Translations under genes and position numbers: made by a program
The notes under the pieces: model-generated
The model's database searches: none
Told to the model about the DNA's origin: nothing
What the model saw: the letters and a program-made list of their open reading frames with translations, nothing else
Assembly (NCBI GenBank): GCA_039096225.1
Contig: JBBPEB010000028.1
Location: forward strand, 1 to 64,000
DNA: 64,000 nt
Reading direction: 5' to 3'
From: Blastocystis sp. Blastoise
Lineage: Eukaryota > Sar > Bigyra > Opalinata > Blastocystidae
In this document: positions 14,266 through 28,988 of the stretch, piece by piece
Numbering within the stretch: the first letter of the stretch is position 1
How the letters are laid out: the number at the start of each line of letters is the position of its first letter

Positions 14266-15615
14266 TGATTTTAAATGAAATATTATGTTGTAAAGTTGTT
14301 TTAATTAAACTTTTAATAGATTGAAAAATCACTGATCTGTCATAAAGGTCTATGAAACAAAGATTTTATTGTGAGTTATGCTATAATAGAGCATTTGAAA
14401 GCAGAAAATACAGTTAAACTCAGTTTAATACCACAAATTAAGACTTTCTAAAAGCGACTCTTATTTATAGTTTATTATGTTATTTTTCACTCATTTAGAG
14501 CATTTATGACTCGTGAAGATAGAAATTGAACTTTTATAAAAGACGATTATTTCTGACAATTCTTGAAGAATACAATATATAGCATATTGATCAGATATTT
14601 AACCTTTAAATCATTATAATAGTCATAATTACTTATAATATACTCTTAAATAGCAATAATTACTGCTATAATTGCATTTTTTTATTGATTCACTCTTTTA
14701 TTAGTTTATAGTTAAATAAGAACTCATTATAAGATATTATATCAAATATTGTATAGATATGACATGAAAAAAAATTCATAGAAACTTTTTAAAAGACATA
14801 TTTTGGCGATGCAAATTTTAAAATAGTAAAAAAGAATATTTAAAAGTCTATATGGATTCATTATAGAATATAGATTATATATATATCACTTATAATACAT
14901 AAAAAACAATATAAGGGTGTTAAATACCCTCTCGAAATTCTTATAATTGTGTTTCATTTAGAACTTCTTTAAGAATATTTACTATATTTTCATCTAAACT
15001 TCTCTTTAATCCTTATATAGTATAATTAACAATATATTATTAATATAGCGTGTTTATTATATATGAATAACAAAAAATAAATTGAAAATTCGACTAGTTA
15101 TTTCACGATCATGGCGAAATTTCAGACTTTGAGATGTTATTTTTAGCTTATAGGTGTTTAGAAATGCTACTATGGTGTCAAAACATGCAAAATGCAATTT
15201 AATAAAAATTATTTTTTTGAAAACCCAGAAACCCTAGACGCTCCTAAACTAAACAATACATTTTTTCTTTATTTCTTTTTCAAAAATGTGAGTGACTACT
15301 TTACTTGTAGAGTAGCTATTTGACTATATATTCTTAATCTAGAGGTCTTATAGATGTCAAATATGTATAAATTAATTGATTTAAAAATCATTTATAATTA
15401 GATTATTATAACATGTGTTAAAAACTAGATTTGACTGTTAATTATTAATATAGAGGTCATATATATAATTATATATATATTTATTAATAGTTTTTAATAG
15501 TTTTATAAAATCAGATGTTAATAGGGTAAATGAAAACTATTTTATAATTTTCTTTTGGGTGTTACTATGTATAAAACGGGTCATATAAAGGATTTTTAAA
15601 CAATAATTTCTTCTA

Positions 15616-16231
15616 TACGTCAAGAACACACTTTTTCTTACAAACAGACCAAGTTCGTAACAAAACAAAAAAAAAACAGTCTTAGCGAAGAATGTATATC
15701 TAATCACGGATATCACTCTATAATAGCTAGTTTTGAGTGAACTAATGATTACCCAAAATATAGTAGTAGTTCTTGGTTCTCTATATATACTTCTCTTTTT
15801 AAATGTTTTCATTCTCCACAGAAGATAATACCATTCAATTGGTTACAAAAAATATGAAAAGTTCTTTAAGAACAAATGATTATAATGTTTATTATTTAAT
15901 TAATATTGTTGCTTTTAATAACAATAGAAATGCTATAGGAGCAAAACAAATAGATTGAGAGAATAGTTGACACCTTGTAAATGAGATTCCAAAGAAAATT
16001 GAAAAAAAAAAGACAATGCATAAAAAAGAAAAAAAGAAAGAATCTTAAAGGATATTTTTATTTATAATTAAATAGTGAAGAGGATATGTGATGATTTCTA
16101 GACTTAAACCAATATATAAATAACATTACATCAATTAATTATGATAAAATGTCATCATTTTATGCAAAAAGAAGTTTTCAGGAAATAAATTGTTTTGTGT
16201 TTACTATATAATAATAATCTTAATTCGAATA
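15616..16231. other. Intergenic DNA between element 1 and WDR33 gene
   Basis: About 600 bp of AT-rich sequence. One short open frame on the minus strand (15537-15812) spans the element boundary and looks like chance. I see no RNA gene or conserved motif. Confidence 0.5.
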
Positions 16232-19311
<3,080 letters not shown>

Positions 19312-19778
19312 CTATATATTGATAGTGAACTATTATAATTAATATACTTTATCTAGATTTCTTCTGAATTTTACTACACAAGTCTATAATGACAAAATAT
19401 AACTAACAGTTATATCTAGAGAAAACAAAGTCAAAAAAAATGAGTTTTGAATTTTCAAGGAAAACTTGATTTTTGAAAAAAGTAGGTGTATAAAACGATT
19501 ACCTAATTATTTCACTCAAAATTAGCTTGAATAATATAATTATATTGTTATTTTGTCGTTTGTTGTTATATTTTTAATCATCATTCACACAACGACTATA
19601 TAAATGAAAAAATGACGTTTTAAAAAAGTAATTAATGAATGAAAAAGACGACACAAAACCAGCCTCTTTGGGGCGACTCTATTTGATATTGCTAAATTAA
19701 TATAACAAGAAAAGAAAAACAAAACGTAGTACAGAACGCCATTTTTATTCATGGAAATCGCTGATACTGGAATATGTA
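19312..19778. promoter_or_regulatory. Upstream region of WDR33 with a copy of the element terminus
   Basis: This 470-bp gap separates the WDR33 start from the 3' end of the bystin gene. At 19468-19503 it contains 'gatttttgaaaaaag' followed by 'taggtgtataaaacgattac', close to the outermost 35 bp of the repeat elements. The match does not extend further inward. It may be a solo terminal fragment or a motif shared by promoters. The rest is AT-rich with no gene seen. Confidence 0.45.
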
Positions 19779-20570
19779 TTATTCGATAACCATTTCTTTA
19801 TCCTGTTGGCTTTCGCCTCTGTTGGAGCTTGTAAATAATTCTCTTCTAATTTCAGGAGTGATAAGATGATGGAATTGTGTTTTCATTAACGCTCTTAAAC
19901 CCTCTTTCTGTTCAGCAGTGATTTCATACTTATAACGTTGAGCAAAGGTTAATAAACATTGATGCCACAATACAGGAAGAGGTTGGTCGGACGGTTGATT
20001 GAAGCTCATGAAGTGGTCTACCAGAGCATCCAGGACTTTGTAGGGTAGGGAATACTTCTTGTTTAAGAGGACACGGATAAATAAAGAAGTAGCTCCAGTA
20101 TAAGGCATTTCGCACATCTTCATGAGGGCAGCTGCTGATTGGACCATAGGAACTGAGACATGGGCCACAACTGAAGAAACTATGAGTGCCTCCTTTAATG
20201 TACATTGACTATCACAGAGAGGGAGTAGAATTCCTTTGAAAAAGGCAGCAGGCTTATAGAGAGACTTCTTTAAGGCATGATAATAATGATAATTCAATTT
20301 TTTAAGAGAAGATATATATAGAGAAGTATTCAATATATATATATATATATACTTATTATTAGCAATATCTTCCTCTACAGCAGGTAATAATACCAAATTA
20401 TAAAAACTATATATATATATAGATATAGGTATAGAATAATTAATTAATATTTAGAATATATATATATATATACCGTTGAGCAAGTTTAGCATTGAGATTG
20501 GAAGCGAATATTTTGGTTGCAGCGTACATGGCACAAGGGGACCATTCTTGAGGGTTAGTTAATTCTAAGA

Positions 20571-20621
<51 letters not shown>

Positions 20622-21699
20622 ATAAGAGAAACATAAGAAAATAAGTAGTAAGAATAAAAACATAGTACAAATTAATAGAAATGATTTTGTATATATATAA
20701 CTTTTAAAATATAATATAATATGAAATATATAAATAGACAAAAAAATATATAATATGTTAAATATATAAATAGAATAAAATAAAATGATTTTAAATAAAA
20801 ATAAGATAAACAGAGGTATAACATATATATCCTAGAAATAGAGAGTGTTTAAATAAGATACTTGTTCCCAGTTAGAAAGAGCGGGAATAATTTTGAAGGC
20901 CTTTGGGAGACGACCACTTTTATAACTAGATATAATATATATATAGTATATGCTCATAAATATATGATTATATATATATATATACTGTTTAAGAATAGCT
21001 CCAATAGAAGTATATACTTCGATAATTTTAGGATTCAGTTTATTTCCCGCGTTAGAAGGCGTGCTTGGTCCTGAAGATTCTTTCTGCTATACCAATAATA
21101 CTAATACAATTGTAAGGTAATATATATATACATATACATATACATATACATATATATATATATATATATATAGAATAATAGATTTAAACATAGTTTATAA
21201 ATACTTCATCAGCTTCTGCTAATTTCGCAGCAATAATATCACCCAATGTACGAGTTTCACCTCCATTACCAAAGAATGAAGCTAAAGCAGCCTATATATA
21301 GAGAAAATAAATAACAGAATATAATAAATAAATAAATATATATATATATACTTCTTCACTAGCATCAATTTGATATTCTTTCAAAAAATCATTTTCTTCT
21401 TCATCAAAGTCATCTTCACTCTCAACATAATCGCTATCATCATCTACAGTAGAAGAAGCAGTTAATTGAATTGGAACAGAAGATTTTTGAGATCCATTAT
21501 CTTCTTTCATAATTTCAGTCTGTTGATCATGAGCAACATTTAAAATTTTTCTTGTCATATCAGCAGGAATATATTGATCCTCATTCTTAGCCTTTTCCTT
21601 CTTCTTTCTAGGCATTTTCACATAATTAGGGTCACCAAGAATTTCTTTTTCAAGAGGTTGATGTTTGTTAGATTTCTTGCTATTCCTTTCTTTAGGCAT
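19779..21699 (-). CDS. BYSL: Bystin (Enp1), 40S ribosome assembly factor
   Basis: Bystin acts in late nucleolar to cytoplasmic maturation of the small ribosomal subunit. The start [20 protein letters not shown] matches the usual MPK... 'HAPLADQIL' opening; an ATG 81 bp further upstream is in frame but adds atypical sequence. An acidic region ([17 protein letters not shown]) follows, as in orthologues. The core contains '[18 protein letters not shown]', '[16 protein letters not shown]', '[18 protein letters not shown]', '[17 protein letters not shown]', '[20 protein letters not shown]', '[16 protein letters not shown]' and '[17 protein letters not shown]', ending MVIE. About 440 residues, the usual length. 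Introns are of the TA type; one near 20577-20616 has a long TA run. Confidence 0.95.
21121..21171. repeat. TA and 'catata' repeat in a bystin intron
   Basis: Short tandem 'tacata' units run into a TA run, in the intron between the exons ending 'AAKLAEADE' and starting '[10 protein letters not shown]'. Confidence 0.75.
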
Positions 21700-23084
21700 G
21701 ACTGATAAACTCAATGAAGACTTTATTATCACAAAACTTTTTGAACACTCTTTTTTGGTTAGCTTACCAGTTGTATTCACTTTAAAAGAACCGCAATTTT
21801 TTACAATTTCCCAAGATTTTTTTAGTTTCTCAAAAGAGATAAATCAGAGTAGACACTGGTCTACGGTGATATCCCAGGGTATCCGTGTTGTAGTAATGTT
21901 CAAAATATTTATGGGGATAACTTATATTTATAAATAACAACTAGAGGCATTTATTCTATATATATAGATTGATTCTTTTATATGTATATATATTCTGTTA
22001 TTACATATATATTATAACCTATATATAGAAAGACTAGGTGAGATTCATGAATATAATTGGGGATTGGTGATAAGGTATGCTATAATCATGCAAATACTAC
22101 TTGCATAGGTTTATAAGGCTGATGAGAGTTGATTGAAGAAACAAATGGCTAATAATAGATATATAACATAATGATTGACATTTCGTTGCCAGAAATTTGA
22201 TTGAAGCTTCTTTATCATAGTATATCATTATATATGATGTTTAGAAGTTAAATATGATGAAATATAATAATTAGAAGACTCTGTTAGTTGGATTACATTC
22301 TCCAAAATTATGGTGTTACATGCGTTTATTGTGTTCTATTCAATCATATAATAGTATTAATAGTATTTAATAATCTTATTATTGATATATCTACTCTACT
22401 TATATAGAATTGACAATTGATTGTTCTTCAAAAATATTAGTTGATCTTCTTGTTTAGAATTTGCATTGAGTCCTTAGAGATATAGGGTATTACTTGGTGA
22501 ATCATGTTGCTCTCATTTGGTTTAATAAGGAAGTTATTGATGAATATGTATTTAATAAAAAAATATTAAAAATATCGTCGAATGGTATATTATTGTTTAT
22601 TTATCTTTTATTTAATATTATAATATGTATATTATATATATATTATATATAGCCTTAGGTGGAACTGTGAATCTTCATTATTTCTTATCATATACTTAAC
22701 TTTATTATTAGTAGTATATATTTTTGACATCTTTTTTATATATTATTTTATTCGCTATAAATATATTTATATATGTGTATTATAATCAGTTTTTTGCTCT
22801 AATTATTATATATATTTAGTAGTTAGTTTATGATTAAATAGTTTTTTTTATTATTATTATATGTCAGTATATTTATATATATGTTTAATAAATAGTATAT
22901 ATATAGGTATCCTGGATTCTTTATTTTTATTTATTATTTCTTCAAAGTAACCATTTCAAAGTGTATATGTCTATATTAAAGTATATATACCATATATTAT
23001 TATTAATTCAATATATAAAATAATCTTTGTTTTCATAATATAGACTTTATTCATTTACTTTTCTTATATATATATATATATAGA
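21700..23084. other. AT-rich gap between bystin and a small + gene
   Basis: About 1.4 kb. The first 250 bp is the upstream region of bystin. The remainder is AT-rich with short TA runs ending in a splice-acceptor-like TATATATAG just before the ATG at 23085, so a 5' untranslated or short coding exon may lie within it. I could not identify one. Confidence 0.45.
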
Positions 23085-23463
23085 ATGATGCCAGAAACAT
23101 TAATTGTAGTGGGTACTATTCAATATATAGATATATCTCTTCATTATCAATGTATATATACATATAAAGATACTATTATTCAATATATAAATGAAGGAGC
23201 TACAATACTCTATTTCAAAGGTGGAAATATACTAGTAGTAGAGAAATCATCAATTCAAGTATATATATATTACTATCTATTTAAAAAAGTGATTTTTATT
23301 ATTTACAAAGTGTTATGATTGATTAGAAGTATTAGAAAATATTTGTGTTTCCATCATTAATTCCCTAGTTTCTCTCTCTTCTCTTCGTACTATGACTCCT
23401 CCTGAAATTGAAGAAATATATACCTCTTTTGGAAAGATACTTATTCCTAAGGAAACCAAATAA
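23085..23463 (+). CDS. Small putative gene, unknown function
   Basis: An open stretch starts MMPETLIVVGTIQYIDISLH, continues 'EGATILYFKGGNILVVEKSS' and reaches a GTATAT donor near 23258. A second open stretch after a TTAG acceptor (about 23321-23463) reads 'VLENICVSIINSLVSLSSLR' and ends 'FGKILIPKETK'. The phases of the two do not match by one base with the splice sites I can see, so a border is wrong or the gene is damaged. Its composition is protein-like, with alternating hydrophobic strands and a helix as in small adaptor or chaperone subunits, but I recognise no family. Confidence 0.4.
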
Positions 23464-23806
23464 TACTATTTATATATATTTATTGTATATATTATTATTT
23501 CTGTTGAAACAGTATTTTATTATATTTGCGTTGCTTTTATATCATAGTTTATATATATTATCAGAGACTTTTGTTATAAATTAATATGAGTATGAATTCT
23601 TTTATCGTATATATATGTATATAACAAAACAAAGATAGAAACAACCATTAAATAATGAAAAAGGAAAAAGGCAATAAAAAATAATAAAAAGAACAGAAAA
23701 GAAGAGAAGAAAACTACACGAAACGATAGACATAAAAAATTGTCATAAGACCCCATAAGAATGATGAATATATATGTGTATATATATGATTGAGAAGAGA
23801 TTCGGT

Positions 23807-23961
23807 TTATACTCGTTTTCCCATGATTAATTCTGCAGTAAGGAACATGATAGCGGCATTAGGGACAACACGGAGTACATGTGCATAACAACCAGCATAT
23901 AGAGCTTTAAGACCTTCTTCTTTATATATAGTAACAAAACAATTCCAAAGACCCTTATATT

Positions 23962-24030
<69 letters not shown>

Positions 24031-24066
24031 GAGATGCACCATTTTGTCGTAATCTTGTTCTAACAA

Positions 24067-24143
<77 letters not shown>

Positions 24144-25169
24144 TTCATGTGGATATGTACACAGTGTAGCGATTAGCTTGGATAAAGCAGCATCCAAAAA
24201 ACTTCTCCATTTTGGTGTTTCTTTTCCTTTTTGTTTATATACACTATCACTGTAAGACTTGATATATTCATACATCGTAAATTGAATAGCAGTTTCAGAT
24301 AGACCTAAATAGCTGGCATTTAATCCTTTGAAAAACCCTTTCATTCCCGCCTCTTTATAGATTTCCCGGGTAATATCTTTAATACCACGATGATTCTCAG
24401 TGTATATATATTAAGGAGTATTTAAATAATGAATCAAAATTATTAATAAAATCATAATAAACAAAATAACTATAAATAAATCAATAAAAAGGATATATAT
24501 TGATTGAGTTGAATTCTAGTTTTGATAACCCAAATAGGACAAGTAGCAGTAACTGCAACAGATCCCGCCAAAAGAGACGATATTAATGCACTTGAAATGT
24601 GATTCAATGCTGAATATTTCTTCAACATATCTTTACTATTCTCATAACTATATAATAATTATTATTTTTATAATATATTTATTATATAATAATTAATATA
24701 ATAATAAATGTAGTAATAATAATAATAAATACACATAGAAATGAATAGCTCTTGAAGGAGCGACACTTATAGCCATTAACTAAAGAAAAATAAATGAGTT
24801 ACAAGAATTATGTTACAAATATAACATACAAATCCACCTCTCCAAAGACCATGAATTCCTTCAGTTTTTCCTATGTCATAAATACCACGAAATACACCTG
24901 AAAAACCTTTGTATTCCTCGAATATTCCACTCTATAGAGAATGATTGTTACTAATAAAAGATTTAAAATAATATATACTTGATACCTGGTTTTGATAACT
25001 TCTAACGGACATGTACATAATGCTCCTAAATACAACAAATAAACCTAATGCAGAATAATAAGTAAAATATACCAGTGATTCCACCCACCAAACCTGCAAC
25101 AAAGCTATTAAATCCACTGCTTTGTGAATTCTTTATTTGTTGACTAAAAGACGATCCTTTTGGTTGCAT
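23807..25169 (-). CDS. Mitochondrial carrier, pyrimidine nucleotide type (SLC25A33/36, Rim2)
   Basis: This is an inner-membrane carrier of three repeats with the signature P-x-D/E-x-x-R/K. Repeat 1 has 'CPLEVIKTR', repeat 2 'CPIWVIKTR' and repeat 3 '[14 protein letters not shown]'. Flanking sequences '[20 protein letters not shown]', '[20 protein letters not shown]', '[20 protein letters not shown]' and '[20 protein letters not shown]' fit the Rim2/SLC25A36 group, whose third repeat reads YPHEVVRTRLR. That group exchanges pyrimidine nucleotides across the membrane. The second signature has Trp in place of the acidic residue, as other substitutions occur there in this group. The start [11 protein letters not shown] lies only 23 bp from the end of repeat element 2. 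Two introns in repeat 3 are pure TA. Confidence 0.9.
23965..24030 (-). other. Pure (TA)n intron in the carrier gene
   Basis: A 66-nt intron of GT, alternating TA, then AG. Its removal joins 'RQNGASL' to 'KYKGLWNC' in frame, as conserved in the family. Confidence 0.88.
24068..24143 (-). other. Pure (TA)n intron splitting the carrier signature
   Basis: A 76-nt intron of GT, alternating TA, then AG. Its removal joins PHE to VVRTR exactly within the third carrier signature. The exon between this intron and the next pure TA intron is only 37 nt (24031-24067). Confidence 0.9.
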
Positions 25170-25191
25170 CGTCAAATAAGTTGATCATCTG

Positions 25192-25350
25192 GCGTAATCG
25201 TTTTTACACCCACTTTTTTATAAATCGATAGTTATCCGTGTTTATATTTAAATATATGGATGAAAATTCTTTATTCCCGTTGATTTACGAGAGTTTATTG
25301 GGATGAACTTCCAGTTTTCAAAATAGTCAAAATTTAGAAAGAAATATAGA
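25192..25350 (+). repeat. Left terminal inverted repeat of element 2
   Basis: Aligns with the reverse complement of 28800-28965 at high identity by eye, with scattered substitutions and one-base indels. It also matches 10030-10200 in element 1. Confidence 0.85.
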
Positions 25351-25814
25351 AGTCAGTTGAGGGTCATTGTATTTACACACAGTTGTTTTTCAAAATCGAT
25401 GAAGAAGTGTTTGTTTTAAAATAATGATGAAGAAATTCTTGTTTAAAAACTTATATATGACCGATTAAACACATAAAAACACCCAAAAGAAAATTATAAA
25501 ATAGTTTTCATTGACTCAGTAACATTTGTTTTTATTAAACTATTAAAAGTTATTAATGAATGTATATAAATTATATTTATGACTTTTACAATAATAATTA
25601 ACTGTCAAATTAATGTTTTAGAACATGTTATAATAATCTAATTATAATTGGATTTTTAAATCATTTAATTTATACATATTTGACATCTATAAGACTTCTA
25701 GATTAAAAATATATAGTCAAATAGTCATTCTGTGAGTAAAGCTCTCACTTACTTTTTCGGCAAAGAAATAAAAAAAAATGTATTAGTTATTTTAGGAGAG
25801 CCTAGGGCTTCTCG

Positions 25815-25958
25815 GTTTTCAAAAAAATAATTTTTATTAAATTGCATTTTGCATGTTTTGACACCATAGTAGCATTTCTAAACACCTATAAGCTAAAAAT
25901 AACATCTCAAAGTCTGAAATTTCGCCATGATCGTGAAATAACTAGTCGAATTTTCAAC
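25815..25958 (+). repeat. Perfectly conserved block shared by elements 1 and 2
   Basis: About 145 bp identical to the reverse complement of 15082-15226, whereas the surrounding element sequence differs at many sites. It holds a frame without stops on the plus strand (starting near 'VFKKIIFIKLHFACFDTIVA') after a possible TAG splice acceptor, but no ATG. Confidence 0.7.
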
Positions 25959-27611
25959 TTATTTTTTGTTATTCATATATAATAGATACTCTATATTAAT
26001 AATATATTATTAATTATACTATATAAGGATTAAAGAGAAGTTTAGAAGAAAATATAGTAAATATTCTTAAAGAAGTTCCAAATGAGACACAATTGTAAGA
26101 ATTTCGAGAGGGTATTTCATAGTCCTTTATTGACTTATATGTGTCTTAAATGACAAATATATAATCTATATTCTATAATGAATCCATAAAGATTTTTAAA
26201 TATTTTCTTTGAACAAATTAAAAATTTGCATCGCCAAAATATGCCCTTTAAAAAGTTTTTAAAAATCTCATTCCAGGTCATTTCTATGATATATTTGATA
26301 TAATATCTTATAATGGGATCTTATTTAACTATAAACTAATAAAAGAGTGAATAAATAAAGAAATGCAATTATGGCAGTCATTATTGCTATTAATGAGTAT
26401 ATTATAAGTAATTATGACTATTATAATGATTTAAAGGTTATATATATAATCAATATGCTTTATATTCTAGTTTTCAAGAATTGCCAGAATTAATCGTCTT
26501 TTATAAAAGTATCATTTCTATTTCTACGAGTCATAAATGCTCTATATGAGTGAAAAATAACATAATAAACTATAAATAAGAGTCATTAAGAAAAAGTCTT
26601 AATTTGTGGTATTAAGCTGAGTTTAACTCATTTTCTACTTTCAAATGCTCTATTATAGCATAACTCACAACAAAATCTTTGTTTCATAGACCTTTATGGC
26701 AGATCAGTGATTTTTCAATCTATTAAAAGTTTAATTAAAACAACTTCACAACATAATATTTCATTTTAAATCATTATATATACTCAAAAACACATCTAAA
26801 CTTAGAATAACACACTATCTGAAGATGATCGAAAATATTTTTCTAAATCTAATTCTCATTCACGCGGCTTAATCCTACATTTCCACCAAAAACAATTTTC
26901 AAATCTCATATTTCATTTATCTTGTGTACCTGCAAGAAGTCATCCTTTTGGTTTATTTCTGTATGTTAGTTATCTATCTATTCTATATCTCGTAGCTGGT
27001 TCATTTTTTAATCTTCTGATTTCTCAGATCGTCAAAATCTCAATTTCTGTCGAGGTTGGTCAAAACGTTCTGAAAGGTATATATTCTATATTATTTATAT
27101 ATTTATTATCATTTATTTATATTATATATATTTCTATACAGTATTGATGATCAACAGAACGATGATTATTGTTTCCACTTCACTCTCTTCTTTTCTTCTT
27201 TAGCTTTCTAATGGTCCCTTTGACTCTTTTATGATCTCCTGATGTTATTGAAATGAATTAAATTATTTCTTACGTGCTTTAGGTATGTATATATATTTTT
27301 TATTATATATATATGTTTTTATCTAATCTATATATCTTTTTTATGATTCTATTATGAATTAATTTATTTTTATATATATTAATTTTCATTAATATATATA
27401 TATATTTGCTTATATTTACATATATATATATCTATATTATCTCTATAGCTCTTTTTATATATATATTAGTATCATTTATATTAATTAATCTATATAATAG
27501 CATTGATTATAGTATTAGTTGTTCTATCTATTTATGTATATGATAATTCTTCAACTACAACTTTTACTCTTCTCTCTATTCACTCAATTATTAATATTCT
27601 TATTCATTATA

Positions 27612-27684
27612 TTTAAGCTCCATAACGGATGGAAATATATATATATGTATATATGTATATAAAGGTTCAATTCCTGGCTTAAAT
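27612..27684 (+). other. tRNA-shaped sequence in element 2
   Basis: A 7-bp acceptor stem (TTTAAGC with GCTTAAA), a D-arm-like hairpin CCA-TAACGGA-TGG, and a T-loop-like GG-TTCAATT-CC span 73 nt including the unpaired 3' base. The anticodon-arm position is a TA/GTA repeat, and the outer T-stem pairs are weakened. It is the counterpart of 11776-11840 on the other strand in element 1. Confidence 0.55.
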
Positions 27685-28799
27685 TGTTTTGCTTTTTATA
27701 TTTTATTATATTATATTATCTATTAATTCTATATATATATATTATTTATTATTATCTTACATTATTTCTTATAGTATACTTTATTATTACTCTATATAAT
27801 ATTATGTTGTATTATTATTTTTTAATCTATTCTATATTATCTATTCTATTTGATTATCTACTATTTATTTTATTATAATCTATTATATACTGCTTTATCT
27901 TGATTAGACTATGTTTATTCTATGCTATTCGTTATAGAGTAATATTTATCTTTAGAATCAAATTACTGTTTATTAAATTATACAATTTATTCTTATATGT
28001 AAATATTATGTATTTATACATATACTATTATAATACACATTATATACTCTATTTATCTTTGTATATTTTAAAATTAATTGTTGTATAGTATATTATCTTT
28101 TGTATATCTTTTATAACTATGTTGTATTACATATTATAGTATATATTGTATATAGATTATTTTCTTATTATTATTTATACGATATAATACATAAAATCTA
28201 TCTATTTACATAGAATATGATATTATCTGTTGTATACTATATTATATATAACCTTATATATATATATATATTATTTTAGAAACATTTCAATCATAAACTA
28301 AAAAGCTTATATCTCCATTAATAAGTCCTTATGATATATTATATTGTTTATTTTATCTTTTTCATGATTCATAGAGATCAAAAGTAGTAATCAATTATGA
28401 TATATAATAATCCACAGAATGATTGAATTCATTGCTGCCTTTTATTTATAAAATACTTTTTTTCCGTATTCAGAACATACTTAAATATGTAATATACATC
28501 TTTATAAATAGTTAAATAACTTAAACTATGACTTTACAGAGATCATGGAACTAATTCGTGAATTGATTAATTTATATTTATTATAAAATACTTTTAATGA
28601 CTCTTAATTGACCTTTTAAGCATACTCACATCATCTAATATAGGTAATAATCTTTTAATCATGTAATCAAAACTTTCAATGCACTTATTTCTATAAACTC
28701 TATTAACATAAATGATTATAGCAGTCATTTCACATTCATTAGTTTGATTTTTACATTAAAATACTAATAAATAATAGGTATAGCATATATTTTAACTCA

Positions 28800-28965
28800 A
28801 CTTATTTGTGTTTTTCTTTCAAAATTTTGACTATTTTGAGAACTGGAAGCTAATCCCCATAAACTCTCGTAAATCAACGGGAATAAGATTTCTTCGTCCA
28901 TATATTTAAATATAAACACGGATAATCGATGATTTAAAAAAAAGATGGTGTAAAAACGATTACCC
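28800..28965 (-). repeat. Right terminal inverted repeat of element 2
   Basis: Reverse complement of the left terminal repeat. It ends GGTGTAAAAACGATTACCC, 24 bp before the ATG of the following gene. Confidence 0.85.
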
Positions 28966-28988
28966 CTACTTAGTTTACCTAGATTCTT

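Larger units (their letters stand above)
10030..15615 (-). mobile_element. Degenerate repeat element 1 (right end lost)
   Basis: This block is related, in inverted orientation, to element 2 at 25192-28965. Its left end, GGTAATCGTTTTTACACC followed by about 160 bp, matches both ends of element 2. Homology with element 2 continues through the tRNA-like sequence (11776-11840), a Cys-rich open stretch (about 13800-14080) and the region 14090-15610. It stops near 15615 without a second terminal repeat. It is longer than element 2, mostly because 11.9-13.9 kb has extra AT-rich, intron-like sequence. No intact transposase is visible. The region 10030-11770 is AT-rich with no gene I can support. It is most likely a decayed DNA transposon, but the superfamily is unknown. 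Confidence 0.7.
25192..28965 (+). mobile_element. Repeat element 2 with long terminal inverted repeats
   Basis: A 3.77-kb block bounded by inverted repeats of about 160 bp. The left end (25192-25350) starts GTAATCGTTTTTACACC and the right end (28800-28965) finishes GGTGTAAAAACGATTAC. Both contain 'atccgtgtttatatttaaat' and 'ttcccgttgatttacgagag'. The interior is the inverted counterpart of element 1, including a tRNA-like sequence and a block of about 145 bp (25815-25958) that is identical. There is no intact long coding region. The flanks show no clear target-site duplication and no TTAA. The ends lie 23-24 bp from the start codons of the genes on both sides. Confidence 0.75.

Noticed and set aside
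15537-15812. 91-residue minus-strand open frame
   Set aside because: It straddles the point where homology to element 2 ends, has no intron signals and resembles nothing known.
21665-21937. 90-residue plus-strand frame opposite the bystin start
   Set aside because: Antisense to the conserved bystin N-terminus and its promoter; no independent support.
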